Assembly: GCF_039523335.1 (NCBI RefSeq)
Contig: NZ_BAAAFC010000001.1
Coordinates: 1,054,001-1,118,000 of the forward strand
Length of the DNA stretch: 64,000 bases
Direction of reading: 5' to 3'
Source of the DNA: Marinobacter szutsaonensis
Lineage (GTDB): Bacteria; Pseudomonadota; Gammaproteobacteria; Pseudomonadales; Oleiphilaceae
Under the pieces are notes generated by a model that did not search any database, was not told the origin of the DNA, and saw only the letters and a list, made by a program, of their open reading frames with translations. The stretch's first letter is position 1; the number at the start of each line of letters is the position of its first letter. This document shows, one piece after another, positions 46,128-55,853 of the stretch. The translations under genes were made by a program, and so were the position numbers.

Positions 46128-46529
46128 ATGAATAAACTGCTCGTATCCGTTACCGCTTCACTGGCACTGCTCGCAGCCGCACCGGCCGTCGCCCAGCAAC
46201 AGAACCAGGACGGCGAACCGGTCGCCACAGAGTCCGATGGTTACGCCAACCCCGAGGCTGCCGGAACCCAGAAAACCAATTACAGCGATGCCGAACTGCG
46301 CCAGTTTGTAGAAGCCCAGTCCGGCCTGATGGAGGTTCGCGAGGAATATATCGAGAAGATCGAGTCTGCCGACTCCCAGGAGCAGGCCAAACAACTCCAG
46401 ATGGAGGCCAACGACCAGATGGTCGAGATTATCCGCAATGCCGGCATGGACATCCCCACTTACAATGCCATCGCCACCGCGTATAACAGCGAGCCGAAGG
46501 TTCGTAATCGCGTTGACGCCCTGATGTAA
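46128..46529 (+). CDS. DUF4168-family periplasmic protein
   Basis: 133 residues from ATG 46128 with an AAAGGAG site. Signal peptide ends at A-V-A-Q, then a Gln/Glu-rich linker, then the DUF4168 domain (Y-S-D-A-E-L-R-Q-F-V-E-A and I-I-R-N-A-G-M-D-I-P-T-Y-N), a small helical periplasmic domain of unknown function. A probable sigma-54 promoter precedes it, and a classic terminator follows, so it is a single-gene transcript and the natural target of the neighbouring two-component system. Confidence 0.8.
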   Translation: MNKLLVSVTASLALLAAAPAVAQQQNQDGEPVATESDGYANPEAAGTQKTNYSDAELRQFVEAQSGLMEVREEYIEKIESADSQEQAKQLQMEANDQMVEIIRNAGMDIPTYNAIATAYNSEPKVRNRVDALM

Positions 46530-46564
46530 GCACGCAACTGGCAGCAACCCTGCTCATCAGTTTT

Positions 46565-46591
46565 GCCCCGCGAACTCCGCGGGGCTTTTTT
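46565..46591 (+). terminator. Terminator after the DUF4168 gene
   Basis: GCCCCGCG-AACTC-CGCGGGGC followed by six T. Confidence 0.93.
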
Positions 46592-46690
46592 GTTCTTGAA
46601 CGGCCGGGTAACCGATATAACCCCGGATGGTATCTTGTGGTACCTTTGCCAAATAAACCCAACCGCCAGGAATTCACCCGGAGTCCAGAA

Positions 46691-47791
46691 ATGCAACGCC
46701 CCCACCCGTGGATCTGGTCATTGTTTGCAGTTGTGGCAATCTTTGCCACGGGCTGTTCCGATGCCCCTGAAGACAGGGATACGACCTCCCCCACAACATC
46801 CAGTCAGGACGACTATCCGGAAACCTGGCGATTTGCCCTGGAGGAGATTGAAGGCAGTGTCCAGCATGCCTATGCCGAAGCACTGAAGAGCCACATTGAA
46901 GAAGCCTCCGATGGTAAAGTGGAGCTGGACATCTTCCCCTACGGTTCCCTGGGCACTTCCTCCCAGCTGACCGAGCTGGTACGAAACGGCTCTGTCGATC
47001 TCGCCTTCGCGTCTCCCGGCCACCTGGCCGACCTGATTCCGGAAACCGGGATCTTCACGTTGCACTATGTCCTGCCGGATGACGAGGCTATCACGCGGGC
47101 CCTGTTTGCCGGGAACGAACTGACCGGGCTGTTCTCCGCTGCCTACAACGAAAAACACCTGACGCTCCTGGGCTTTGTGCCGGAGGGGTGGATGGCCTGG
47201 ACGGCCAACAAGCCACTGAAGACACCCGCCGATTTTGAAGGCCTCAGAATCCGGACCATGACTTCACAAATGTCAGCGGAGGCCTTCCGGAGCTATGGTG
47301 CTGATCCCCGCCAGACACCTTACTCACAGGTCTACAGCGATCTGCAGTTGAAACAGATTGACGGCCAGACCAACCCGGTCTTCGCCATCGAGGAAATGAA
47401 CTTCTATGAGGTACAAGACACCCTGACCATGCCCCGTGCCGCCCATTTTATTTCATCCGTTGTGGCGAATCCTGAATGGTATGCCCAGTTACCGGAGCAA
47501 CAGCAGGACTGGCTGGCAGTGGCGTTGATTGAGGTTGGCAAGGAAGCCTGGGATATTCAGAAGGAACTGAACCAGACCAGACTGGAAACCATGCTCGAAG
47601 AAGGCCAGCTCGCGGTGACCAGACTGTCCGAACAGGAGCGCGCTGCGTTTCGCGAGGCGAGCAAGCCTGCGCTGGAATTCTACCTCCGGCAAACCGGCGA
47701 GCGGGGCCAGCGGATCCTGGAGTCACTCCGCAACATCATTACGGAACTGGAACGCCAGCAGGCCTCAGGCAGTGGTGGCAACGGGGACTGA
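46691..47791 (+). CDS. Orphan TRAP transporter DctP-type binding lipoprotein
   Basis: 366 residues from ATG 46691 with a GGAG site. Lipobox A-T-G-C ends the signal at about residue 25, then a Thr/Ser linker. The DctP-fold follows, including a G-S-L-G motif and the conserved Arg in L-R-I-R-T-M that binds carboxylates. No DctQ or DctM gene is nearby, so it is an orphan. It may share a permease elsewhere or serve as a ligand-presenting partner for the sensor kinase close by. Its 3' end overlaps the convergent MscS gene by 27 bases. Confidence 0.82.
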   Translation: MQRPHPWIWSLFAVVAIFATGCSDAPEDRDTTSPTTSSQDDYPETWRFALEEIEGSVQHAYAEALKSHIEEASDGKVELDIFPYGSLGTSSQLTELVRNGSVDLAFASPGHLADLIPETGIFTLHYVLPDDEAITRALFAGNELTGLFSAAYNEKHLTLLGFVPEGWMAWTANKPLKTPADFEGLRIRTMTSQMSAEAFRSYGADPRQTPYSQVYSDLQLKQIDGQTNPVFAIEEMNFYEVQDTLTMPRAAHFISSVVANPEWYAQLPEQQQDWLAVALIEVGKEAWDIQKELNQTRLETMLEEGQLAVTRLSEQERAAFREASKPALEFYLRQTGERGQRILESLRNIITELERQQASGSGGNGD

Positions 47792-48574
47792 CACAAACTG
47801 CACCCCATCTGCGGCCAGCACTTCCGATCCCCGTGCGGTCAGATCACTGATGAACCGGAACTGGTCCCTCGGCTCGAGGGGATAGGCCTTCAGGCGGTAG
47901 GTCATGCCCCAGGTTTTGTTAGCGACCACAACCACCACCGGCTTCATGGTCTTGGTGTAGGGCGAGGCAAAACCCACATCCCGCAGCAGCGCCATCACCC
48001 GGCGAACATCATGGTTCGGGGCCAGGTGGAACTCCGCCACACACATGAGGTTGTCGGAACCGTCATTACCGTTGGCAATGAGCGTGTTCCACAGCCGGCC
48101 ATGGGGAATGATGATGACGGTATCATCCGGCGTGACGATCTCCGCGGCACGGGTCCCGATTGATCGCACCTCTCCGTATTGGCCATCGACTTCTATCCAG
48201 TCACCGGGCCGATAGGGCATTTCATAAAGGGTCACAATCCCGGCAATCAGGCTGTTAGCGTAGTCCTTGAACGCGAAACCCAGCGCCAGGCCCAGGGCGC
48301 CGAAAATGGCGACCATGTTCTCGAAGGAAGGTTCCACCAGTATCGGCACCACCACGATGATGGTGACGACGATGATCAACAGCCGGGCCAGTGGCACCGA
48401 GGCGAGCAGATACAGGCGTGCCTTGCCACCGAGCTTGCCGGCAAGCCCTGGTACCAGTTTCTGGATAACGAATATCAGCAGCACCGCCGCGGCCACCACC
48501 AGGGCGGCCTCCACCAGGGCGACCCAGGTGATGGCTGAAAACGCCTGCTGCAATCCCTGCCCCATGTCTCCCAT
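47765..48574 (-). CDS. MscS-family mechanosensitive channel
   Basis: 269 residues. Three N-terminal membrane helices, the pore helix with G-A-L-G-L-A-L-G-F-A, and a beta domain with P-Y-R-P-G-D-W-I-E-V and a C-terminal region. The layout fits small-conductance mechanosensitive channels that release solutes on hypo-osmotic shock. It lies 9 bases after the end of the hypothetical protein upstream of it, so the two are probably an operon. Confidence 0.87.
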   Translation of the reverse strand: MGDMGQGLQQAFSAITWVALVEAALVVAAAVLLIFVIQKLVPGLAGKLGGKARLYLLASVPLARLLIIVVTIIVVVPILVEPSFENMVAIFGALGLALGFAFKDYANSLIAGIVTLYEMPYRPGDWIEVDGQYGEVRSIGTRAAEIVTPDDTVIIIPHGRLWNTLIANGNDGSDNLMCVAEFHLAPNHDVRRVMALLRDVGFASPYTKTMKPVVVVVANKTWGMTYRLKAYPLEPRDQFRFISDLTARGSEVLAADGVQFVSVPVATTA

Positions 48575-48583
48575 AACGCCTCC

Positions 48584-49840
48584 TCAGAATCCGTCTACCG
48601 GATAACCCCAGCTTTGCAGATGACGACGCACTGTGGGGTACCCCAGAGGCGTGACATGCCAGCGCCCGGACGCCTCAACTTCATACACGACGTCTGCACG
48701 GGCGAGCCGCGACAGCGCCAGCTGCAGTTCCGGCTCGCCAACCCCCGTTACCAGGGCAATCCGCTCTTCATCCAGGCCGTCGTGGAGCAACAGGGCGTGA
48801 AGAATAAAACCGATAGACCGGTCGCTGCTCTGGGGCATGGAGGGCAGGCTGAGCTGATCCAGAGGAACCACCCAGCAGCTCCGGCCACCTGGGCCACGTA
48901 TCTGGCTATCCGGGTCCTCTTCCATTTCGTCCTCCGGCCGTGCCCGCAAAGAGCGCTGCCAGATCGCAAGCGCGACTCCGGGAATGCCCCGGGAGGCCGT
49001 GGCAAGGTCCCTCAGAAAGCCCGAATGTTTGCGTTTCTCCGCATCCGGCGGATTTTCCACCGGCAACACGTAAAGACCGTCGTCGGTCATTCGCGCGGTG
49101 ATCGCCCGACCATCCCGGGAAGCGGCGAGATATTCCAGCCACTGGCCCAGACGATCGGCATCCAGGGGAGCCAATGTCAGTGGGCCCAAGTGGGCATTCG
49201 GCAGGTAACTCTCCCAGAATTGCCAGCACCAGCTGGAACAACCCACTAATCCCGGCCCGATCTGGCCAGAAACCATACGCTGTAACAACTCGCTGATCAG
49301 GGCAAAACCGGAGGTATGACGAAGCCAGAAATCCGCCAGCTCGGGAATCACCCAGGGCCCGGTCAGGTCCTGCTCATCCCACCAGCGGCGGGCACCTTCC
49401 CGATTCATCAGCAGGTTGTCCGGAGGGGCAACCAGGTGCCAGGATTCGGCATCCGCCGACACGGCCCCGAGGCCGGGCAGCCGGACCAATGCCTCCCTGA
49501 CACCGGAGAATGGCGGTGCGACCACCACCGCCACCTCTCTGCGCAGGGTTTCTGATTGCCTGAGTTCTGCAAGGGAATCCAGGAGGGCGCCGGCCAGCGC
49601 GGTAAAATCCGGATGGGGCGCGATATGCTGGATTTGCTTGTCAGTCAGCGAGGGCAGATCATCCAGACTCTGGAAAGGCTCCTCATCCGATGACATGCCC
49701 GCGCGAAGCTGGGCAGTAAGGTGGCGGATGGCATCCTTGAGTGTCCGCTGCACGGACATTTCCGGCTGTTTCCACTGGTCCACGGGAATCAGACCGCCGG
49801 GAAGCGAGGGAGAATGCTCGGTCGTGTTTTCTTCCTTCAA
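48584..49840 (-). CDS. Hypothetical protein with a winged-helix-like end
   Basis: 418 residues from TTG 49840, which has AGGAG eight bases upstream; longer frames run past poor starts. No signal or membrane helix. A central part with W-V-I-P-E-L-A-D-F-W-L-R-H-T and G-L-V-G-C-S-S-W looks like a degraded P-loop ATPase without the P-loop, and the last 80 residues (E-R-I-A-L-V-T-G-V-G-E-P-E-L-Q-L-A-L-S-R-L) resemble a winged helix. I do not recognise the family. It is encoded 9 bases upstream of the MscS channel gene, so it may regulate or accompany the channel. Confidence 0.6.
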   Translation of the reverse strand: MKEENTTEHSPSLPGGLIPVDQWKQPEMSVQRTLKDAIRHLTAQLRAGMSSDEEPFQSLDDLPSLTDKQIQHIAPHPDFTALAGALLDSLAELRQSETLRREVAVVVAPPFSGVREALVRLPGLGAVSADAESWHLVAPPDNLLMNREGARRWWDEQDLTGPWVIPELADFWLRHTSGFALISELLQRMVSGQIGPGLVGCSSWCWQFWESYLPNAHLGPLTLAPLDADRLGQWLEYLAASRDGRAITARMTDDGLYVLPVENPPDAEKRKHSGFLRDLATASRGIPGVALAIWQRSLRARPEDEMEEDPDSQIRGPGGRSCWVVPLDQLSLPSMPQSSDRSIGFILHALLLHDGLDEERIALVTGVGEPELQLALSRLARADVVYEVEASGRWHVTPLGYPTVRRHLQSWGYPVDGF

Positions 49841-49871
49841 AAAGACAACTCCTGCAATCTGTGGCCGGAAT

Positions 49872-50708
49872 CTACTCCGGAACCAGCCAGCCCAGCTCAT
49901 GCCGGACATCGAGTCCGTCGCCGCCGGACACCTCATCCATCATTGCACCAAGGCGCTCATCAAAGCCCCAGGGCGGATTGACCACCAGCATGCCGGAACC
50001 GGTCATCCCTCTTTCCGGGGGATGGTTGAGGTGTATCTCGCTGCGGAGAATTTTCCGGACCGGCCCGGAACGCAGAGCGTCGGCGAGCTGTTTCTCGAGG
50101 CCGGAGGTCAATACCGGATACCAGATAAGATAGACGCCATGGCGGCACTTCTGCCATGCCTTTTGCAGGGTTTTGGCGACCGACCCGTAATCGGCCTTGA
50201 TCTCGTAGGATGGATCGATCAGCACCAGCAGGCGCGGCTGTTTCGGCGGCAGCTGCCCCAGCAGCCCCTTCAGCCCGTCTTCCCGCAGTACCCGAACCTT
50301 CTGACCGGCCCAGCCCGCCAGCTGCTCACTTTCGGACGGGTGCAGCTCGAACGTCGTCAGTGCGTCATCGGCCCGGAGAAACTGACGGAACCAGAACGGA
50401 GAACCCGGATAGGTGGTCAGGTGGCCATCACCGGCATTCAGCCTGCCCAACAGCTCAATCACCGGCTTCCAATCGGGCGATCTTAGGTTGTCACGCAACT
50501 GCCAGAGCTTCTGCACCCCGGCATCCGCTTCACCGGTTTTCCGCGCCCGCTCGCTGCCGAGATCGTAAACGGCACTGCCGGCATGGGTATCGTAACAGGC
50601 GATCCCCGAGGGCTTGGAGTGCATCATGGATAAAACGAGAGTCAGCGCGGCGTGTTTCTGGATGTCGGCAAAGTTGCCGGCGTGGAAGGCGTGCAGATAG
50701 CTCAGCAT
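49872..50708 (-). CDS. rlmJ: 23S rRNA A2030 N6-methyltransferase
   Basis: 278 residues, a match in length and start sequence to RlmJ: L-S-Y-L-H-A-F-H-A-G-N-F-A-D at the N-terminus and G-S-P near 95 with the motif IV-like N-P-P-W near 259 for adenine methylation. ATG 50708 has GGAG nine bases upstream. It modifies 23S rRNA during assembly. It stands alone between the hypothetical gene and an MFS gene on the other strand. Confidence 0.92.
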   Translation of the reverse strand: MLSYLHAFHAGNFADIQKHAALTLVLSMMHSKPSGIACYDTHAGSAVYDLGSERARKTGEADAGVQKLWQLRDNLRSPDWKPVIELLGRLNAGDGHLTTYPGSPFWFRQFLRADDALTTFELHPSESEQLAGWAGQKVRVLREDGLKGLLGQLPPKQPRLLVLIDPSYEIKADYGSVAKTLQKAWQKCRHGVYLIWYPVLTSGLEKQLADALRSGPVRKILRSEIHLNHPPERGMTGSGMLVVNPPWGFDERLGAMMDEVSGGDGLDVRHELGWLVPE

Positions 50709-50879
50709 CAATAAAGCTCCATGGTTTGCCGCCCATTAAGCCCGAGCAGGCGCCGGATGTGCAAGATCTACGCTGGGCCCATCATCTGGTCCGTTTAACG
50801 GCATCCGCCGTACTCCGCCCTTAAGGGATACCGCCGATACTGGTATCCTCTTGCCAAATTTCTTCCGGAGGACGGCCAC

Positions 50880-52193
50880 TTGCCAGCCAACAAGCAGGAC
50901 ACCATCGACCAGCTGTATAGCCTGATTGCCAACGAGGAAGATGCACGGGTCTGCAAGGACATCCCGGAGGAAGCCTGCCGGGAGGTGCCCCGCAATTTCT
51001 TCCTGATCCTCGCCAGCAACGTGCTCACCAAACTGGGGGACCTGCTGATCAGCCCCAAGACCGTGTTGGCCTGGTTGATGAGTGCCGTGGGCGCGCCTGC
51101 GCTGGTGGCTTGGCTGGTGCCGATCCGGGAATCCGGATCCATGGTGCCGCAGATGGTGATTGCTGCCTGGGTTCGCCGCAAGGCGGTACGCAAATGGTTC
51201 TGGACGTTGGGCAGCTTCGGCCAGGCGGTCAGCGTGGCTGCCATGGCAGCAAGCGTCTGGTTCCTGGAAGGCTATGCTGCCGGCGGGGGCATTGTGGCAG
51301 CACTGATCGTATTCTCACTGGCCCGGGGCTTCTGCTCGGTCTCCATGAAGGATGTGCAGGGCAAATGCATCCCAAAGACCCGCCGGGGGCGGCTGTCCGG
51401 ACTGGCTACCACTATCGGTGGCACCGCCACCGTCGTCATGACCGCCCTACTATTCTGGGACCGTGGCGATCCCACCCTGGCCTTCTACACGGCACTGCTG
51501 ATGTTAGCGGCCGTGCTCTGGGTGATTGCCGGATTTCTCTTTGCCAACATTGAGGAATACGCCGGCGAGACCGGCGGTGGCGCCAACGCCATGACCGAGG
51601 CCATCCAGAGCCTTTCCCTGTTGCGGAATGACGTTCCGTTCCGTCATTTCGTGATCACCCGGGCCCTGTTGCTCTGCTCTGCCCTCGCCTCACCCTATTT
51701 CGTGGTGCTGGCCCAGAAGGAAACCGACATCGGCTGGATGCTCGGCGTCTTTCTTCTCGCCAGCAGTCTTGCCAGTTCTCTGAGCGCCAGTTTCTGGGGC
51801 TGGGCAGCGGACACCTCCAGCCGCCGGGTGATGATCCGCGGTGCCGCCATGGCCAGCTTCGTGTGCCTGGCCGTCGGTATTACCGCACTGGTTGTTGGTA
51901 CCGATATCGGCAGCGTCTGGTTCTACCCGGTTGCCTTCTTTGCCCTCAGCATCGCCCACGCCGGCGTTCGTCTGGGCCGGAAGACCTACCTGGTGGATAT
52001 GGCCGGCGGCAACAAGCGCACCGACTACACCGCTGTGAGCAATACCGTGATCGGGGTGCTGTTACTGGTAACCGGTGGCCTGACCGCCGCGATCTCGGTG
52101 TTCTCCGAGGTGGCGGTCATCATCGTGCTGGGGTTGATGGGACTGGCGGGAATGTTCAGTGCGATTCGGTTGAAGGAAGTGACGGAGGACTGA
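50880..52193 (+). CDS. MFS transporter
   Basis: 437 residues with 12 hydrophobic helices and a signature R-R-G-R-L-S-G-L between helices four and five, plus a long cytoplasmic N-terminus. The probable start is TTG 50880 (GGAGG about 12 bases upstream). The substrate cannot be told; this branch is not a known drug pump. Confidence 0.75.
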   Translation: MPANKQDTIDQLYSLIANEEDARVCKDIPEEACREVPRNFFLILASNVLTKLGDLLISPKTVLAWLMSAVGAPALVAWLVPIRESGSMVPQMVIAAWVRRKAVRKWFWTLGSFGQAVSVAAMAASVWFLEGYAAGGGIVAALIVFSLARGFCSVSMKDVQGKCIPKTRRGRLSGLATTIGGTATVVMTALLFWDRGDPTLAFYTALLMLAAVLWVIAGFLFANIEEYAGETGGGANAMTEAIQSLSLLRNDVPFRHFVITRALLLCSALASPYFVVLAQKETDIGWMLGVFLLASSLASSLSASFWGWAADTSSRRVMIRGAAMASFVCLAVGITALVVGTDIGSVWFYPVAFFALSIAHAGVRLGRKTYLVDMAGGNKRTDYTAVSNTVIGVLLLVTGGLTAAISVFSEVAVIIVLGLMGLAGMFSAIRLKEVTED

Positions 52194-52205
52194 CCCAAGT
52201 AACCT

Positions 52206-52222
52206 TGAACTGCGTCACAAAC
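52206..52222. promoter_or_regulatory. CRP/Vfr-like site upstream of small Cys-cluster gene 1
   Basis: TGAACTGCGTCACAAAC; the half-site TCACA is perfect and the other half (TTGA) is imperfect. The same 17 bases occur upstream of the paralog at 56192. Confidence 0.45.
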
Positions 52223-52322
52223 ATCAATTCAGTCTGCACCTGAATGGTATAAATTAAATGCCTGGAAGCTACTCAACAGGGATGTGCATTTTCGTGACGG
52301 TATCAGCCTTGGAGAATGGCAC

Positions 52323-52613
52323 ATGAGAACCGATACAGCAGGCCCGCAGTTCGACCCCGCGCGTTTCGTAGATACTCCCTTCGGCTGGTACGCCCTGACC
52401 CGGGAGCCCTCCGACCTGGGCCCCTTCCCGACTAGAGCACAGGCCTCCAACGCACTGGTGGATCACATCAGGCTTCATGCAGGACTGAATCCGCGCGACC
52501 CTGAAGATCGCTATTCCGGGTTCACCGTTCATGATCCGGAAAACTGTGCGAAGAACAACTGCGGGAGATGTGCCGAGGCACTGGCATTTACAGGCTTTCA
52601 GGCCATCGCCTGA
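52323..52613 (+). CDS. Small protein with GWY domain and Cys cluster (DUF6316-like), copy 1
   Basis: 96 residues. The first half has F-G-W-Y-A-L-T-R-E-P-S-D-L-G-P-F, the pattern of DUF6316-like small proteins. The end carries H-D-P-E-N-C-A-K-N-N-C-G-R-C-A-E, an H-x4-C-x4-C-x2-C cluster that could bind zinc or iron. ATG 52323 has GGAG eight bases upstream. The paralog at 56283 shares both halves, and a decayed third copy lies at 52771. Function unknown; the CRP-like sites suggest control by carbon or energy state. Confidence 0.65.
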   Translation: MRTDTAGPQFDPARFVDTPFGWYALTREPSDLGPFPTRAQASNALVDHIRLHAGLNPRDPEDRYSGFTVHDPENCAKNNCGRCAEALAFTGFQAIA

Positions 52614-52770
52614 TCCCGGGCTTGTGTGGTGGATTCAGACTGAATTCGCATATTTCACATGTTTTTATACTTACAGCAACAAGATGGTCTATAGTCAATC
52701 CAATGGATCCGATCCGACAGGGATGTGTCATTTCGTGTAGTTGTTTTCCGATCCCGAAGAAGGATTGAAT

Positions 52771-52937
52771 ATGCGAATCGACACAAAAGGGCAGCAGTTT
52801 CACGCCCGGTGCTTTTCCGACTTACCCCCTGGCCAGCAAACGCTGGCGGGTGGAGCTCCCGACTCCGCCAAGAAATCTTCCCACCGACATTCCGCTCAAT
52901 CTTTCGCACCCTTCGCCAGGCTCGTGAGGTTTTCATT
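52771..52937 (+). pseudogene. Decayed third copy of the Cys-cluster gene
   Basis: M-R-I-D-T-K-G-Q-Q-F resembles the start of copy 1 (M-R-T-D-T-A-G-P-Q-F) and the preceding bases CAGGGATGTG-CATTTCGTG are nearly shared, but the conserved GWY stretch is lost and the frame ends in unrelated sequence. I read it as a truncated duplicate whose promoter region may now serve the small membrane protein gene downstream. Confidence 0.45.
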
Positions 52938-53105
52938 ATGAGTGGTATGACTGAAGGTAGCGCCGTTGAGGCCAGCCTTGTTCCAAGGCATCGACGTAAG
53001 CGGGTGATAATTGCGGTGCTGGTATTTGTCGCCGGGCTGGCTTCGGTTAGTTGGGTGGGGAGTGCTTCGCCGGCTAGCCAGAAGGAACATCAATCAACAG
53101 ATTGA
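52938..53105 (+). CDS. Small single-pass membrane protein
   Basis: 55 residues with one hydrophobic helix (V-I-I-A-V-L-V-F-V-A-G-L-A) preceded by a very basic R-H-R-R-K-R, giving a clear topology. ATG 52938 has a GAGG site. No family recognised. Real but of unknown role, or possibly a chance frame. Confidence 0.4.
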   Translation: MSGMTEGSAVEASLVPRHRRKRVIIAVLVFVAGLASVSWVGSASPASQKEHQSTD

Positions 53106-53182
53106 AGCTTTACCCCTAAATGCCGCCTCACAGGTGAGGCAGTTCAGCCAAACCAATCGAACATCATCAGGCAGGCTCCGTA

Positions 53183-53213
53183 ATAAAGAAAGGGCCGGCA
53201 AAATACCGGCCCT
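53183..53213 (-). terminator. Terminator of the calcium-repeat lipoprotein gene
   Basis: On the minus strand AGGGCCGG-TATTTTG-CCGGCCCT is followed by TTCTTTATT. Confidence 0.85.
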
Positions 53214-53232
53214 CTCCACTGGCGACTCTCCG

Positions 53233-54774
53233 TTAGGGCGTAAGAACTTCTGTTTTGCTCGCACAAACAGCGCTCACTTGGAGCTGCTCCAACAGAGACA
53301 CAAGCGTCGAACTACTGTATACCTGCACGGTATCGAATCGCTTGCTAGTTTGCAGGATCAGGAACGTAGTTTCGTTGCCATCGATTACTCCAGAAAGGCC
53401 CAAGAGGTCCAGATCAGCGTTCAAACCACCACCGCTATCTTCCTGAACAACACCGTCCAAGAGGGTGCGCACTGCGATGTCCCCACCCAACAGATCCAAC
53501 TGCAAAAGTTCAGCGGTCTCATTGAATGCAACGCCGATGACATTTGCACCGGGATAAGCGAAGCCTGAAGTGGCTGCAACATTCAAACGGACCTCGGACG
53601 GGATAAGAGCACCCAGTAGACTCGTGTTGGAGATTGTCGCGAAGTCGGTCAATGGTAACTCGACAACATTTTCGGGGTTTTCAACATTACAGGTCAGACT
53701 TCCAAGACCGCTCAGCAGGCACTTGCTCGAATCAAATTCTGCTGTTGCGGCAATTAATGGGTCCGAAGCCAACATAGGTTCAAACTGTTCGCCGTTGATA
53801 CCGCACTGATATGTTGAGTTATCGACAGCATCGCATGCATCACCAATGTTATCGCCATCTGTATCAACCTGTTCAGTATTCTGAACAGACGGACAATTAT
53901 CGCCACCTAATTCAACGGGGATCGCCAAAAATGTGAGCGGATATTTATCGTCTACGGTATCCCCATCTTGATCAGTGTCACAAGCATCCCCGGTGCCATC
54001 ACCATCAAGATCTGACTGGTTGGGGTTAGCCACGTCAGGACAGTTATCCCCGGTAACAACACCATCCCCATCACCGTCTGCTGGATTCAGACCATCAGTT
54101 TCGCAGGCATCGCCGATGCCATCACCGTCGGTATCAGTTTGATCATTGGGTTCTAGAGGGCAATTATCACCCGGATCCGTTGGATCTAGTGGATCCTTCG
54201 GACTGAACGTGCCATCACCATTGTCAACCTTATCGTCGACTCCATCAGCGTCAGCATCAACGTCACATGCATCACCTACTCCGTCCCCATCGCGATCAGA
54301 CTGATCAGGGTTGGCAACCAATGGGCAGTTGTCATTACCCTCTACCGTAGGATCTAGGTCGGTAAACGTGCCGTCACCACTTCCCTGCTTATCCTGCACA
54401 CCATCACCATCAGCATCGGTATCACAGGCATCGCCCTTCAAATCAGAATCGATATTCGATTGATCTGCATTAGGAGTCCGCGGACAGTTATCGTTTGAGT
54501 TGAGTACACCGTCATTGTCGAAATCCTGGTCATTGGAAACCTCCGGATCACAGGCGTCATCTATGCCATCGGAGTCAGCATCAACACCGTCATTTATCGT
54601 ATTCGGACAGGAATCCTCATTATCCGGAATGCCATCCCCATCCGCGTCAAACACCTGGGAATCGCCCCCGACGCTATTGTCCGGAACCACCATACTGTCA
54701 GACTTACACCCCGCCAGCGAAAGCAGCGCGGTGACCAGCAAAATCAAAGGCCAGTTGTAGTTGTTAAGTTTCAT
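53233..54774 (-). CDS. Lipoprotein with thrombospondin type-3 calcium-binding repeats
   Basis: 513 residues from ATG 54774 with a GGGAG site. Lipobox L-A-G-C ends the signal near residue 23. From about 40 to 330 lie many D-x-D-x-D-G-x-G-D-x-C-D repeats (such as [10 protein letters not shown]), which in TSP3 proteins form a calcium-wrapped rod. Each has N-C-P for a cross-linking Cys. The C-terminal 180 residues are a globular domain I do not recognise. It follows the OmpA-type porin by 20 bases, so the two are one operon. Confidence 0.82.
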   Translation of the reverse strand: MKLNNYNWPLILLVTALLSLAGCKSDSMVVPDNSVGGDSQVFDADGDGIPDNEDSCPNTINDGVDADSDGIDDACDPEVSNDQDFDNDGVLNSNDNCPRTPNADQSNIDSDLKGDACDTDADGDGVQDKQGSGDGTFTDLDPTVEGNDNCPLVANPDQSDRDGDGVGDACDVDADADGVDDKVDNGDGTFSPKDPLDPTDPGDNCPLEPNDQTDTDGDGIGDACETDGLNPADGDGDGVVTGDNCPDVANPNQSDLDGDGTGDACDTDQDGDTVDDKYPLTFLAIPVELGGDNCPSVQNTEQVDTDGDNIGDACDAVDNSTYQCGINGEQFEPMLASDPLIAATAEFDSSKCLLSGLGSLTCNVENPENVVELPLTDFATISNTSLLGALIPSEVRLNVAATSGFAYPGANVIGVAFNETAELLQLDLLGGDIAVRTLLDGVVQEDSGGGLNADLDLLGLSGVIDGNETTFLILQTSKRFDTVQVYSSSTLVSLLEQLQVSAVCASKTEVLTP

Positions 54775-54794
54775 ATCCAAACTCCCTCTACATC

Positions 54795-55853
54795 TCACTC
54801 GGAGACAACATTGAATTCAACGCGACGATTCCGTTCGCGGCCTTCCTCGGTGTCGTTGCTGCGAATCGGTTTGGATTCGCCGTAGCCGGCAGCGGTCAGC
54901 TGATCGGGATCAACGCCGAGATCCAGCAGATAATCACGCACCGACTCCGCCCGCCGCTGGGACAGCTGCTGGTTGTATGCTTCGGAGCCGACACTGTCGG
55001 TGTGGCCGGCCAGTTCCACTTTCAGGTCCGACTGCCCCTTAAGGGCGTCAGCGGCCGGAATAAGGATGTCCCGGGCGTTTGCAGTCAGTCGGTCGGAGTT
55101 GAACTCGAAGGTCACGCCCTGCAGAACCACGGATTGGGCTTTATCGGTCTCGACACAGCCCACGGAGTTGACTTCCAGGCCCTCCAGGGTGTTCGGGCAC
55201 TGGTCGACACCATCCACCACGCCGTCCTTATCGGAGTCGGCGAAGTCTTTTTCAACAACCACGGGTTTCTCGATGACCGTGGTTTTCTCGACGATGCGTG
55301 TGCGAGTGGCGCCAATGGGGACGGTCACGCCCAGGCTGAAATGCAGGTCGGAGAAGCCATCGTCATAGGAGTCGTAAACATAACGGGCATCGGCACGCAC
55401 CCTGAGACCGGACTGGGTGAAGGGACTGCTGATGAGACCGAGCGCCGCGTTGGCGTAGCCGCCAAATTCGCTCGCTGAGTTGTTGGCCACGTCATTGCGT
55501 GAGACGCCACCACCAAGCGAGCCGTAGGGCGTGAAGGAATCGCTCTCCCACAGGCGGTAACTGAGGTCGGCACCAAGGCCCTGCTGGTAATAGTCGGTGC
55601 CGCCATCTACGCCGGTCTCGATGACACCCGTGTAGAACTGGGGCTCCACCCACCAGTGCTTGCCCATTCGGATACTGAACATGCCCCGCACCGCAGAGCC
55701 GTATTCATCGGTGCGGTCACTGTCAGGCTCAATGTAGGTGCCCAGCAGCGATACCTCGGTCTCATGCTTGACCGTCTCAGCCTGGGCAACCTGCGCGGCC
55801 AGCGCGAGGCTGCTAGCGGCAATTACAGAGGTCAATGCTCGCCGTCTCATCAT
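54795..55853 (-). CDS. OmpA-family outer-membrane porin with a short TSP3 linker
   Basis: 352 residues. A signal peptide is followed by an eight-strand barrel region (aromatic alternating strands, residues 30-195), a linker of four V-E-K-type repeats, one TSP3 motif ([15 protein letters not shown]) and a peptidoglycan-binding OmpA domain (G-H-T-D-S-V-G, N-R-R-V-E). It is a structural outer-membrane protein. It is the first gene of an operon with the calcium-repeat lipoprotein, and its promoter must lie in the 430-base gap to its right. Confidence 0.87.
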   Translation of the reverse strand: MMRRRALTSVIAASSLALAAQVAQAETVKHETEVSLLGTYIEPDSDRTDEYGSAVRGMFSIRMGKHWWVEPQFYTGVIETGVDGGTDYYQQGLGADLSYRLWESDSFTPYGSLGGGVSRNDVANNSASEFGGYANAALGLISSPFTQSGLRVRADARYVYDSYDDGFSDLHFSLGVTVPIGATRTRIVEKTTVIEKPVVVEKDFADSDKDGVVDGVDQCPNTLEGLEVNSVGCVETDKAQSVVLQGVTFEFNSDRLTANARDILIPAADALKGQSDLKVELAGHTDSVGSEAYNQQLSQRRAESVRDYLLDLGVDPDQLTAAGYGESKPIRSNDTEEGRERNRRVEFNVVSE

